A stretch of DNA of 7,711 nucleotides from an uncultured Chlorobiota bacterium (GTDB lineage Bacteria > Bacteroidota > Bacteroidia > Bacteroidales > JAADGE01), in NCBI GenBank assembly GCA_947311265.1, contig CAMZKQ010000049.1, forward strand, positions 1 through 7,711, read 5' to 3'. The position numbers and the translations under genes were made by a program. Position 1 is the first letter of the stretch. Each line of letters opens with the position of its first letter. A model generated the notes under the pieces. That model was not told the origin of the DNA, made no database searches, and saw nothing but the letters and a program-made list of their open reading frames with translations. Positions 1-6,196 of this stretch are shown piece after piece.

Positions 1-812
1 CGGTAGCACCGCTGGAAGACGAAATAAAAATACTATTACTGCCCGAAGACCCCGAAGACGAAAAAAATGCAGTTGTTGAAATTCGTGCAGGTGCTGGTGG
101 CGACGAAGCAAGTATTTTTGCTGGCGATTTATTTAGAATGTACACCAAATTTTGCGAAGAACGCAAATGGAAAATTGACCTTACCACCATTACCGAAGGC
201 ACAATGGGGGGCTACAAAGAAATTGTTTTTGATATTTCGGGCAAAGGGGTGTATGGTATCATGAAGTACGAATCGGGAGTGCACCGGGTGCAACGAGTGC
301 CAAAAACCGAAACCCAAGGGCGAGTACATACTTCGGCCGCATCGGTGGCAGTATTGCCCGAGGCTGGCGAGTTTGATGTTGAACTAAAACCTGCCGATAT
401 TCGTAAAGATGCTTACTGCTCATCGGGCCCTGGGGGGCAATCGGTAAATACCACCTATTCTGCCATTCGGCTTACGCACGCCCCGTCGGGGATTGTGGTT
501 ACTTGCCAAGACCAAAAATCGCAAATCAAGAACTTAGATAAAGCCATGAAAGAGCTTAAAACTAGGTTGTATAATCTTGAATATCAGAAGTATCTGGATA
601 AAATATCCCCCAAAAGAAAAACCATGGTTTCTACTGGCGACCGCTCTGCAAAAGTGCGTACTTACAACTACCCGCAGGGTAGAATGACTGACCATAGGAT
701 TAACTACACCATGTATAATTTACCTTCGATTATGGACGGAAATATTATCGAGGTGATAGAAAAATTACAAATAGCAGAGAATGCCGAGCGACTAAAAGAA
801 AGTGGGTTTTAA
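1..812 (+). CDS. prfA: Peptide chain release factor 1, 5'-truncated by the window edge
   Basis: Release factor 1 recognises UAA and UAG in the ribosomal A site and triggers hydrolysis of the peptidyl-tRNA. The reading frame is already open at base 3 and ends with TAA at 810-812, giving 269 visible residues; RF1 is usually about 355-360 residues, so roughly the first 90 are outside the window. The conserved GAGGDEA stretch lies near the left edge (about 97-120). The stop-codon-reading loop is PKT (300-308), matching the P-x-T tripeptide of RF1 and not the SPF of RF2. The catalytic GGQ is at 432-440 in the context GPGGQSVNTT. The internal ATG at 138 is only a Met in the middle of the protein, not the start. 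The thioredoxin-like gene follows after 17 bp with no terminator between, so the two are probably co-transcribed. The family assignment is certain. Confidence 0.97.
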   Translation, partial: VAPLEDEIKILLLPEDPEDEKNAVVEIRAGAGGDEASIFAGDLFRMYTKFCEERKWKIDLTTITEGTMGGYKEIVFDISGKGVYGIMKYESGVHRVQRVPKTETQGRVHTSAASVAVLPEAGEFDVELKPADIRKDAYCSSGPGGQSVNTTYSAIRLTHAPSGIVVTCQDQKSQIKNLDKAMKELKTRLYNLEYQKYLDKISPKRKTMVSTGDRSAKVRTYNYPQGRMTDHRINYTMYNLPSIMDGNIIEVIEKLQIAENAERLKESGF

Positions 813-829
813 ACTAAAATATTTATACA

Positions 830-1174
830 ATGACATTACCAACAAATCTTGATCACGTTGAAACGGCGGCTCAATTGAGCAATCTTATTGCCGAAAATGA
901 AAATGTAATGGTTTGCTGTGGGCGAATGGGACCCATGTGCACACCTGTTTACAGTGCAATGCTAAAACTGAAAAGTGAGTTCGAACACGTTAAGTTTTTC
1001 GATATGGCTTTTGATAACCCAGAGGCTGCAATTATTCGTAACTTGCCAGAATGCTCTAGTTTTATGGGGCTTCCGTTTGTGGTTTACTACAAAAATGGGA
1101 AAGTCGTAAAAGCAACAAGTAGCATACAGCAACAAGCACAAATTGTTGAAATTCTAAATGAAAATTTTGGATAA
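830..1174 (+). CDS. Thioredoxin-fold family protein with non-canonical CGRMGPMC site
   Basis: This is a 114-residue cytoplasmic protein with no signal peptide and the length of a classical thioredoxin. The fold is supported by a hydrophobic strand (residues 26-29), the helix after the active site, a second strand (HVKFFDMAFDNP, 53-64), and the cis-proline region GLPFVVYYKNGK (80-91), which aligns with the GIPTLLLFKNG of thioredoxins. The redox site is unusual: there is no CxxC. Instead the sequence is CCGRMGPMC (29-37), with cysteines at 29, 30 and 37 and methionines where a partner cysteine would be expected; another cysteine is at 75. A classical dithiol disulphide reductase activity is therefore doubtful; a one-cysteine or long-range disulphide chemistry, metal or cofactor binding, or a non-redox role are all possible. 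The start ATG lies 17 bp after prfA behind an A/T-rich leader, and a strong terminator follows the stop. Fold confident, function unknown. Confidence 0.85.
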   Translation: MTLPTNLDHVETAAQLSNLIAENENVMVCCGRMGPMCTPVYSAMLKLKSEFEHVKFFDMAFDNPEAAIIRNLPECSSFMGLPFVVYYKNGKVVKATSSIQQQAQIVEILNENFG

Positions 1175-1194
1175 ACTTAAAGTGCAACTCAAAT

Positions 1195-1232
1195 AAAACC
1201 CCCTTAGAACTCGATGTTCTAAGGGGGTTTTT
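1195..1232 (+). terminator. Rho-independent terminator after the prfA-thioredoxin pair
   Basis: A perfect 16-bp inverted repeat (AAAACCCCCTTAGAAC at 1195-1210 and its complement at 1216-1231) encloses a 5-base loop TCGAT, and the 3' arm runs into TTTTT (1228-1232). The five consecutive C:G pairs make the stem strong. It begins 20 bp after the stop of the thioredoxin-like gene. Because the 5' arm starts with an A run, it could also work in the opposite direction, but no minus-strand gene ends here. Confidence 0.93.
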
Positions 1233-1272
1233 ACTATCAATAGTTTAATTTGAGTCCGTCCCCCCAATTAAA

Positions 1273-1369
1273 AAAAGAGTAATTAGCCGCCTGTGCGTGT
1301 TGTAACTAGTTGGTTTTCAGTAGTTAGTATTGAGTGTCTTTGCAAAAATACTCACAGGGCTACTTTTTA
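1273..1369 (+). repeat. Repeat unit A (left unit, hairpin-forming)
   Basis: The left unit runs from the outer inverted repeat (1273-1291) through the core GTTGTAACTAG (from 1299) to the inner inverted repeat (1355-1369). GAGTGT (1332-1337) can pair with ATACTC (1348-1353) through one G:T pair to make a small hairpin. Outside it, GCCTGTG (1289-1295) nearly matches the complement of CACAGGGC (1353-1360), one C short. The core is about 80% identical to that of unit B at 1607-1705 and lies in the same orientation. Unit A has more stem mismatches than unit B, which suggests it is the more decayed copy. Confidence 0.75.
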
Positions 1370-1606
1370 GGTACTGTGTTAAATTCAGAATCTATTTTAA
1401 TGTTATTTAATTTGATTTTATCTTATTGCTTTATTATGCTTATTTGTAGGTAATTACAATGTAATTACAAAAAGAGTTCTTATTTTACGGTTTTTAAAGC
1501 AATTAACATTTTTTATTATTTTAGGTTCTGTTTTTTCTTGGTTAATAATTTTATGGAAATTCATTACTTAGCACATCTAATGGCTAAACAAAATAAGAAA
1601 CTGGTT
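1370..1606. other. AT-rich spacer without genes between the two repeat units
   Basis: I find no open reading frame of useful length, RNA gene or transposase remnant in these 237 bases. The sequence is very AT-rich with many T runs. The only local structure noticed is an imperfect tandem pair of 11 bases, GTAATTACAAT (1450-1460) followed by GTAATTACAA (1461-1470), each containing the near-palindrome GTAATTAC. It may be the worn interior of the mobile element or simply its non-coding filling. Confidence 0.6.
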
Positions 1607-1705
1607 TAAAAAGTAGCCCTGCGATTGTTGTAACTAGCTCATTTTCAGTTGTTAAATTTGAGTGTTCTTGCAAAAAACACTCGCAGGGCGGCTAGTTACT
1701 CTTTT
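1607..1705 (+). repeat. Repeat unit B (right unit, strong nested hairpins)
   Basis: The right unit runs from the inner inverted repeat (1607-1621) through the core GTTGTAACTAG (from 1627) to the outer inverted repeat (1687-1705). It can form three stems: GCCCTGCGA (1616-1624) with TCGCAGGGC (1681-1689), 9 bp perfect; GAGTGTT (1660-1666) with AACACTC (1676-1682), 7 bp perfect; and GTAACTAGC (1630-1638) with GCTAGTTAC (1691-1699), 9 bp perfect. The first and third cross each other, so they are alternatives or a pseudoknot. The unit ends 48 bp before the START-domain gene, so it could influence that gene's leader or transcription. Confidence 0.75.
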
Positions 1706-1753
1706 CTTTAGTTTTTAGACAGGATTCAAATAAATTTCTAAATTATTCACGTT

Positions 1754-2368
1754 ATGAAAACCATACTTCTTACAAGTTTTTTTAGCCTACTACTCTTTTT
1801 CTATCCACAAGAAAAAAAAGAAACTAAGGGCAACTGGGAACTCGAATTCAACAAAAATGGAGTTACCATATACACCCGAGATGTACCCGGGGAAAGTATA
1901 AAAGAGTTCAAGGCCGTAACAATAGTAAATGCAAATACTGCCGAACTCGAAAAAATAATGAAAGATATTGGGAGCTACAAAAACTGGATGTCGGACGTAA
2001 AATCGGCAAAAACCCTTAAAATGATAAGTGCCAACGAACGTATAGAATATTTGAGAATTGCAGCACCTTGGCCATTCGACGATAGAGATGTTGTAAACCA
2101 TTTTAAAATAGAACGGAATACAACAAATAATTCTTTTAAAGTGGTGGTAACTAACAGGCACAGCTACATTGCTGAAAAAAGTGGCGTTGTGCGGATAAAA
2201 AAATCCAAAGGATTTTGGGAATTTACCCCACAAAGCAATGGCAGAACATTTGTACACTACCAGTTTTTGGGCGACCCAGGTGGCGAAGCCCCAGACTGGG
2301 CAGCCAATATGTTTATCGTTGATGGGCCTTATGCCACGCTTTCCAAACTAAAAGCAATGACCAAATAA
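1754..2368 (+). CDS. Secreted START-domain (SRPBCC-fold) lipid-binding-like protein
   Basis: A 204-residue protein with an N-terminal signal peptide (Lys2, hydrophobic stretch 4-17) and a START-like domain across residues 27-204. START domains form a helix-grip fold with a hydrophobic pocket for lipids or other hydrophobic ligands. Recognisable pieces are NGVTIYTRDVPG (35-46) followed by IKEFKA (49-54), the helix-1 region ELEKIMKDIGSYKNWM (64-79), and the diagnostic PWPFDDRD (105-112). There is no lipobox cysteine, so it is probably periplasmic and soluble. The ligand cannot be told from the sequence. The ATG at 1754 gives a complete signal peptide and fits the family. No promoter of the TAnnTTTG type was found between the repeat element and the start. 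creD follows on the same strand after 81 bp, so a shared transcript and a related envelope role are possible but not shown. Confidence 0.88.
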   Translation: MKTILLTSFFSLLLFFYPQEKKETKGNWELEFNKNGVTIYTRDVPGESIKEFKAVTIVNANTAELEKIMKDIGSYKNWMSDVKSAKTLKMISANERIEYLRIAAPWPFDDRDVVNHFKIERNTTNNSFKVVVTNRHSYIAEKSGVVRIKKSKGFWEFTPQSNGRTFVHYQFLGDPGGEAPDWAANMFIVDGPYATLSKLKAMTK

Positions 2369-2449
2369 ACCCTAAGGGCTATTTATAGTTGCTTAAAATG
2401 ATTACTACTTCCTACTAAATAAAATATTTTCATCAATAAAAAAAATAAA

Positions 2450-3805
2450 ATGCCTACACCCAACCCTCTCGAAAAAGTAGCCTACTGGCTAAAAACTTCA
2501 ATCACAATCCGTTTAATTACCATTGGGTTTTTAGTCCTCATTTTACTTATCCCAATCAGTTTTATCAACAGCATTATTAGCGAACGCAAATACCGAAAAG
2601 CCGATGTGGTAAGAGAAATAAGTGCAAAATGGGGCGAAGCACAGACAGTTTCGGGGCCAATTATCACCATTCCTTATAAAAGCGTTTCAAGAGTTTATAA
2701 TAATGAAACCAAAATTTATGATTTAGTTAGCCAGCGAAAATACGCGCATTTTTTGCCCGAAAAATTAGATATAAAAACTACAATTTTCCCCGAAATAAAA
2801 TACCGAAATATCTACGAAGCAATAGTTTACACCGCAGAAGTTGAAATTTCGGGCAGCTTTAAATTTCCAGAGAGCAAAAAATTAAATATTGAAGAGTCCT
2901 TGCTTTTTAAGCAAGCCTTTCTCTCCACAGGGCTTAGCGATTTGCGAAATATTGAAGCCGTAGAGCTTAACTTTGCAGGGCAAACTTACGATTTTGAAAC
3001 AGGGCTAGAAACCCACGATATTATCCGTACAGGAATAAGCACCAAAATTAACTTGAACAAAGACAGCTTGCCGCAAGAAATTCCATTTAGCTTTAAGTTA
3101 AAATTTAACGGTAGTAAATCCTTAAACTTTTTGCCTTTGGGCAAAGAAACAAAAGTAAATGTAAAATCGTCCAGCCCAAACCCAAAATTTTTTGGTGCAT
3201 TTTTGCCAAAAAATAAAACGATTTCGGCATCAGGATTTTCTGCCGACTGGAGCGTTATACACCTCAACCGAAATTACCCACAACAATTCACAGGCAGCCA
3301 AGTAGATATTCCAGACTCAGCTTTTGGCGTAGAATTATTAGTGGGCGTAGATGAATATCAGAAAAATACAAGGGCATCAAAATATGCCGTTTTATTTATC
3401 TTGCTTACTTTTATGACCTTCTTTTTTGTGCAAATTTTAAATAAAATATCCATTCACCCCATGCAATATTTGCTCGTTGGGTTTGCCCTTACCATTTTCT
3501 ATGTTTTACTAATTTCGATATCCGAACACCTAAGGTTTGCTTATTCGTACCTTATTGCAAGTAGTGCAATTATCTTACAGATAACACTTTACGCATCAAC
3601 AATATTTAAAAATAGGAAGCTAACGACCATACTCGGGCTAATCTTAGTTATCCTTTACGGATTTATTTTTACGATAATCCAACTACAAGGCTATGCCCTA
3701 TTGGCCGGTGCAATTGGTCTTTTTATAGTACTTGCCGCAGCCATGTATGTTTCTCGAAATATAGATTGGTATTCGCTAAAATCCAAAGAAAAAGAAAAGC
3801 ACTAA
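2450..3805 (+). CDS. creD: Inner-membrane protein CreD family
   Basis: A 451-residue integral membrane protein of the CreD family. In enterobacteria creD belongs to the CreBC two-component regulon and affects colicin tolerance and envelope integrity; its biochemical activity is not known. Layout: a short cytoplasmic N-terminus, one membrane segment (about 21-42), a large periplasmic domain (about 45-308) that opens with the conserved WGEAQTVSGPIITIPY (61-76), then about five C-terminal membrane segments (roughly 313-332, 341-358, 363-384, 393-413, 415-433) and a lysine-rich tail. The family signature HPMQYLLVG (336-344) and SEH (358-360) are intact. No creB or creC lies in the window. The leader is A-rich (AATAAAAAAAATAAAATG) without a Shine-Dalgarno. 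The 3' end faces aroA with only 12 bp between the stop codons and no recognisable terminator. Confidence 0.95.
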   Translation: MPTPNPLEKVAYWLKTSITIRLITIGFLVLILLIPISFINSIISERKYRKADVVREISAKWGEAQTVSGPIITIPYKSVSRVYNNETKIYDLVSQRKYAHFLPEKLDIKTTIFPEIKYRNIYEAIVYTAEVEISGSFKFPESKKLNIEESLLFKQAFLSTGLSDLRNIEAVELNFAGQTYDFETGLETHDIIRTGISTKINLNKDSLPQEIPFSFKLKFNGSKSLNFLPLGKETKVNVKSSSPNPKFFGAFLPKNKTISASGFSADWSVIHLNRNYPQQFTGSQVDIPDSAFGVELLVGVDEYQKNTRASKYAVLFILLTFMTFFFVQILNKISIHPMQYLLVGFALTIFYVLLISISEHLRFAYSYLIASSAIILQITLYASTIFKNRKLTTILGLILVILYGFIFTIIQLQGYALLAGAIGLFIVLAAAMYVSRNIDWYSLKSKEKEKH

Positions 3806-3817
3806 AAATTCACTTCA

Positions 3818-5062
3818 CTAAACATCAAGGTATTCCATGCCCAAATCGTTATAAAAATTGGGATAGGATTTATTTATTGCCTCAGCATTAGAAATAATTA
3901 CACTACGCTTAGAGACTAAGCCCAAAAGTGCCGCCGCCATAGCAATGCGGTGGTCATTTTTAGAATCCAACACCCCGCCTTTTGAAACGCCACCAGTAAT
4001 CATCATTAAATTATTTAAAACCTGAACCTCTATACCCATTTTGGCAAACTCACTTTTAATAACTTCGCCTCGGTTACTTTCCTTGTGTTTTAAGCGTTGC
4101 ACCCCTGTTATAATACTCACCCCTTTTGAGCAGGCCGCCAAAACCGCTAGTGGAGGGAACAAATCAGGGCAATCAGTAGCATCAAAAGTAAATGCTTTCA
4201 GGTCGCTTTTATAGGCGGTTACCGTGTCATTATCAAATTCAAGTTTTCCGTTGGCTAACTTAATGGCCTCCAAAACCGCAACATCTGCCTGCTTAGACTG
4301 CATATTAAGCCCTTTGGTTACCGTCTTTCCCGAAATTAAACCAGCAATAATAAGAAAAGCCGCCGCACTCCAATCGCCCTCAACAGCAAAAGCCCTGCCC
4401 GGGCAAGTTTGATTGCCTTTTATAATAAATTTTTTAAAATTTTGATTTTCAATTTCGATACCAAACTGCTTTAAAATATCAATAGTAAGGGTAATGTACG
4501 GTTTGCTTTTTAAACTGCGTACTGTAATTTCAGAGTTGCCTTCGGCAAACGGCAAAGCCGTAAGTAAACCCGTGATAACCTGCGAACTAAGCGAACCATC
4601 TATCTTTGCCTTATTACCTTTTAACTGCCCCGAAAACGAAAGCGGCAAAAGCCCTTGGCTAGTACTGCCTTTAAGCCCAAACTTCTCTAAGGCATCAAGA
4701 ATACTATCCACTGGGCGGTAGATAAGCGACCCCCTGCCCACAAAGGAGAAAATACCGCCCAAAAGTGCTGCCACAGGGCTAAACATCCTTATCGAAAGCC
4801 CCGATTCGTGGCAATCTATCAAATTTTCAATGGGCTTTTGTTGCGGCAGAATTTCTACCGATTTTTTAGTAATTGTAACTTTTGCACCCAACCTCTCAAT
4901 AATGTTTAGTGCCGCTTGGGAGTCCGAGCAGAGTTCGTAGTTAGTTAAGGTCGTTTTTCCGGTAGCCAGTAAAGCAATTGCAGCAGCCCGCTGCATTACA
5001 CTTTTAGAGGCCGGTGCTACTATTTGGCTATCAAGTTGTTGAGGTTCTATTTCAATAATCAT
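3818..5062 (-). CDS. aroA: 3-phosphoshikimate 1-carboxyvinyltransferase (EPSP synthase)
   Basis: AroA transfers the enolpyruvyl group of phosphoenolpyruvate to shikimate 3-phosphate, the sixth step of the shikimate pathway to aromatic amino acids. The protein is cytoplasmic and complete at 414 residues, close to the usual 420-430. Active-site landmarks are intact: SKS with Lys20, Ser21 and Arg25; SSQ (159-161) for shikimate phosphate binding; Asp300 in DCPD as the general base; KE (327-328) and Arg331; NDHR (369-372). Two loops differ from the E. coli form: APASKS replaces LPGSKS at the N-terminus, and ESGLSIR (86-92) replaces NAGTAMR, so a leucine stands where E. coli has Thr97. ESG-type loops are known in other branches of the family, so this looks like lineage variation and not loss of function. 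The gene stands alone on the minus strand, is transcribed divergently from the DUF2007 gene and ends in TAG facing creD. Confidence 0.97.
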   Translation of the reverse strand: MIIEIEPQQLDSQIVAPASKSVMQRAAAIALLATGKTTLTNYELCSDSQAALNIIERLGAKVTITKKSVEILPQQKPIENLIDCHESGLSIRMFSPVAALLGGIFSFVGRGSLIYRPVDSILDALEKFGLKGSTSQGLLPLSFSGQLKGNKAKIDGSLSSQVITGLLTALPFAEGNSEITVRSLKSKPYITLTIDILKQFGIEIENQNFKKFIIKGNQTCPGRAFAVEGDWSAAAFLIIAGLISGKTVTKGLNMQSKQADVAVLEAIKLANGKLEFDNDTVTAYKSDLKAFTFDATDCPDLFPPLAVLAACSKGVSIITGVQRLKHKESNRGEVIKSEFAKMGIEVQVLNNLMMITGGVSKGGVLDSKNDHRIAMAAALLGLVSKRSVIISNAEAINKSYPNFYNDLGMEYLDV

Positions 5063-5113
5063 TTTGGTAAAATATAGGGTGCTTTAAATGTGATATTGTA
5101 TTGATTTTGCTTA

Positions 5114-5144
5114 CAAAGTAAAATTTAAAAATCTGTTTTACCAA
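5114..5144 (-). promoter_or_regulatory. Possible Bacteroidota-type promoter for aroA
   Basis: On the minus strand, TTG (plus-strand CAA at 5142-5144) is followed after 20 bases by TTACTTTG (plus strand 5114-5121). This is one base away from the TAnnTTTG -7 consensus of Bacteroidota, and the spacing to the upstream TTG is normal. It would give a leader of about 45 bases before the aroA ATG. The -7 mismatch at a conserved position keeps this tentative. Confidence 0.35.
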
Positions 5145-5183
5145 GCATTGTGCACTTTTCATTTAAAAATTAAATTATTTTAT

Positions 5184-5191
5184 TAACTTTG
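5184..5191 (+). promoter_or_regulatory. Putative -7 promoter element (TAnnTTTG) for the DUF2007 gene
   Basis: TAACTTTG is an exact match to the Bacteroidota -7 consensus TAnnTTTG. It sits 45 bases before the ATG at 5237, a sensible place for a promoter with a leader of about 40 bases. The matching -33 TTG/TTTG is not clear: the region at the right distance is T-rich (about 5156-5164), and the nearest TTG (5148-5150) is too far upstream. It probably drives the DUF2007 array and, by read-through, cdsA. Confidence 0.55.
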
Positions 5192-5236
5192 TAAAAGCAT
5201 TTTAGTTTATTTTAAACCTTTTAAATACAATTAATT

Positions 5237-5878
5237 ATGGATAACTGGGTAAAAATACAATCCTTTGAACGCCTGCATCAAGCAGAACTTCGGAAAGATA
5301 TTTTGGAGCAAAACGATATTGTTGCCGTAATTGTAAACGAAAAAGATAGCTTTTTCCTACTTGGACAAATTGAACTCTTTGTGCAAAAAGCAGATGAGAA
5401 AAAAGCAAAAGCACTTATCGACCAGTTTTCGGGGCTAACAAAAATAAATTCGTTCATAGACGAAAAGCCAGTTCGTATTTTACAAGAGATATTGGCTAAG
5501 GCAAATATCAAAACAATATTAAAACAAAAAGCCGATGATAGGTACATGCTCGATAATTTTGAACTTTATATTGATAATGAAAAACTAGAAGAAACAATCC
5601 CTTTCCTTACCGGAGAAAAAATTACAGGCTGGTCGCCAGTTAGAACAACCCGGCGAGTGAGGCAAGCCAAGCTAAATATCAATTTGCTTGCAGAAAATAA
5701 TATTGATGCTTTTGTTATTAAAAAGAAAGATTCTAATTTTCATTTGGAAGAGGTTATTATTTATGTAGAAAATGAAAAATCTGCAAAAGCAGATAAAATT
5801 TTAACCGAGCTAAATGGCTGGGTTAAAATAAAGAAAATATGCCTTATAATGAAGTGGCAAAGCATGAAGAGGTTTTAG
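5237..5878 (+). CDS. Tandem DUF2007-like domains, N-terminal part of a frameshifted protein
   Basis: A soluble 213-residue protein built of repeated units of about 65 residues that match the DUF2007 pattern (annotated as putative prokaryotic signal transducing proteins; true function unknown). Unit 1 (1-66) is the clearest: WVKIQSF, a helix, then EQNDIVAVIVNEKDSFFLLG, IELFV and a final helix. Unit 2 (about 67-129) and unit 3 (about 131-193) are more diverged but keep the pattern of helix, NI, a K-D turn and an acidic strand (FELYI, EVIIYV). After GWVKIKK (194-200), which looks like the start of a fourth unit, the last 13 residues are unrelated to the family. The true continuation is in the -1 frame, from about 5839. 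There is no signal peptide or membrane segment. The ATG at 5237 places WVKI at the usual N-terminal position. I judge this the front half of a five-unit protein. Confidence 0.7.
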   Translation: MDNWVKIQSFERLHQAELRKDILEQNDIVAVIVNEKDSFFLLGQIELFVQKADEKKAKALIDQFSGLTKINSFIDEKPVRILQEILAKANIKTILKQKADDRYMLDNFELYIDNEKLEETIPFLTGEKITGWSPVRTTRRVRQAKLNINLLAENNIDAFVIKKKDSNFHLEEVIIYVENEKSAKADKILTELNGWVKIKKICLIMKWQSMKRF

Positions 5879-6195
5879 CAACGGCAGCTATAAGTGCAAT
5901 TATTCTTAGAACTTCCGAAAATAATTATGCGTTATACACCGAAGCAAGTAACGAAGAGAACGCCATTGATACCATTAATATTCATAGGGATTGGACTTTG
6001 TTGAGCACCTACAGTTCATACGTTAAAGCATTGTACCATAACGATGTACTTGAAGACAACAATATCCCAGCAACAATTATTAACGACAAAGACAGCAGTT
6101 TTATGGTGGGCGAAATTGAACTACACGTAGAAACAAAAAACCGAAAGGCCGCCAATAAAATTATTGCACTATTAGAAACCCAAACACCAGAGTAA
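5839..6195 (+). CDS. DUF2007-like domains, C-terminal part of the frameshifted protein
   Basis: A 118-residue frame holding the remainder of unit 4 (about 1-49, lacking its first strand) and a complete unit 5 (about 51-118). Unit 5 closely resembles unit 1 of the preceding frame: DVLEDNNIPATIINDKDSSF and GEIELHV match DILEQNDIVAVIVNEKDSFF and GQIELFV. The frame overlaps the preceding gene by 40 bases, and the first ATG falls inside unit 4, not before it, so it is unlikely to be a natural start. One extra base in the A run at 5834-5837 would fuse both frames into a protein of about 320 residues with five units. As it stands this could be a decayed gene, a sequencing or assembly error, or a real pair of overlapping genes. 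The stop TAA is one base before the cdsA start. Confidence 0.65.
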   Translation: MPYNEVAKHEEVLATAAISAIILRTSENNYALYTEASNEENAIDTINIHRDWTLLSTYSSYVKALYHNDVLEDNNIPATIINDKDSSFMVGEIELHVETKNRKAANKIIALLETQTPE

Positions 6196-6196
6196 A

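Larger units (their letters stand above)
1273..1705. mobile_element. Symmetric composite repeat element, possible non-autonomous (MITE/REP-pair-like) element
   Basis: A 433-bp block bounded by a 19-bp terminal inverted repeat with one mismatch: AAAAGAGTAATTAGCCGCC (1273-1291) against the complement of 1687-1705. Inside, a perfect 15-bp inverted pair, CAGGGCTACTTTTTA (1355-1369) and TAAAAAGTAGCCCTG (1607-1621), marks the inner ends of two units of just under 100 bp. The units carry a direct repeat of a roughly 55-bp core that starts GTTGTAACTAG. An AT-rich spacer of 237 bp separates them. There is no open reading frame that could be a transposase, and I see no clear target-site duplication at the ends. 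Subterminal hairpins and a missing duplication would suit a Y1/HUH (IS200- or RAYT-type) mobilised element, while long terminal inverted repeats would also suit a DDE-type MITE. The repeat structure is directly seen; mobility is inferred and no family was recognised. Confidence 0.6.

Noticed and set aside
129..329. Short minus-strand open frame opposite prfA (similar shadow frames lie opposite the START, creD, aroA, DUF2007 and psd genes)
   Set aside because: These have no family resemblance, overlap strongly supported genes fully, and their compositions are those expected of antisense shadows.
1299..1682. The two GTTGTAACTAG cores as a minimal CRISPR array
   Set aside because: There are only two copies, about 80% identical and about 330 bp apart, with inverted repeats at their borders and no regular spacers or cas genes.
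5824..5842. Programmed -1 ribosomal frameshifting in the DUF2007 gene
   Set aside because: No canonical slippery heptamer occurs in the zero frame (codons AAA ATA AAG AAA ATA), and no stable hairpin was apparent just downstream; an indel or sequence error is simpler.
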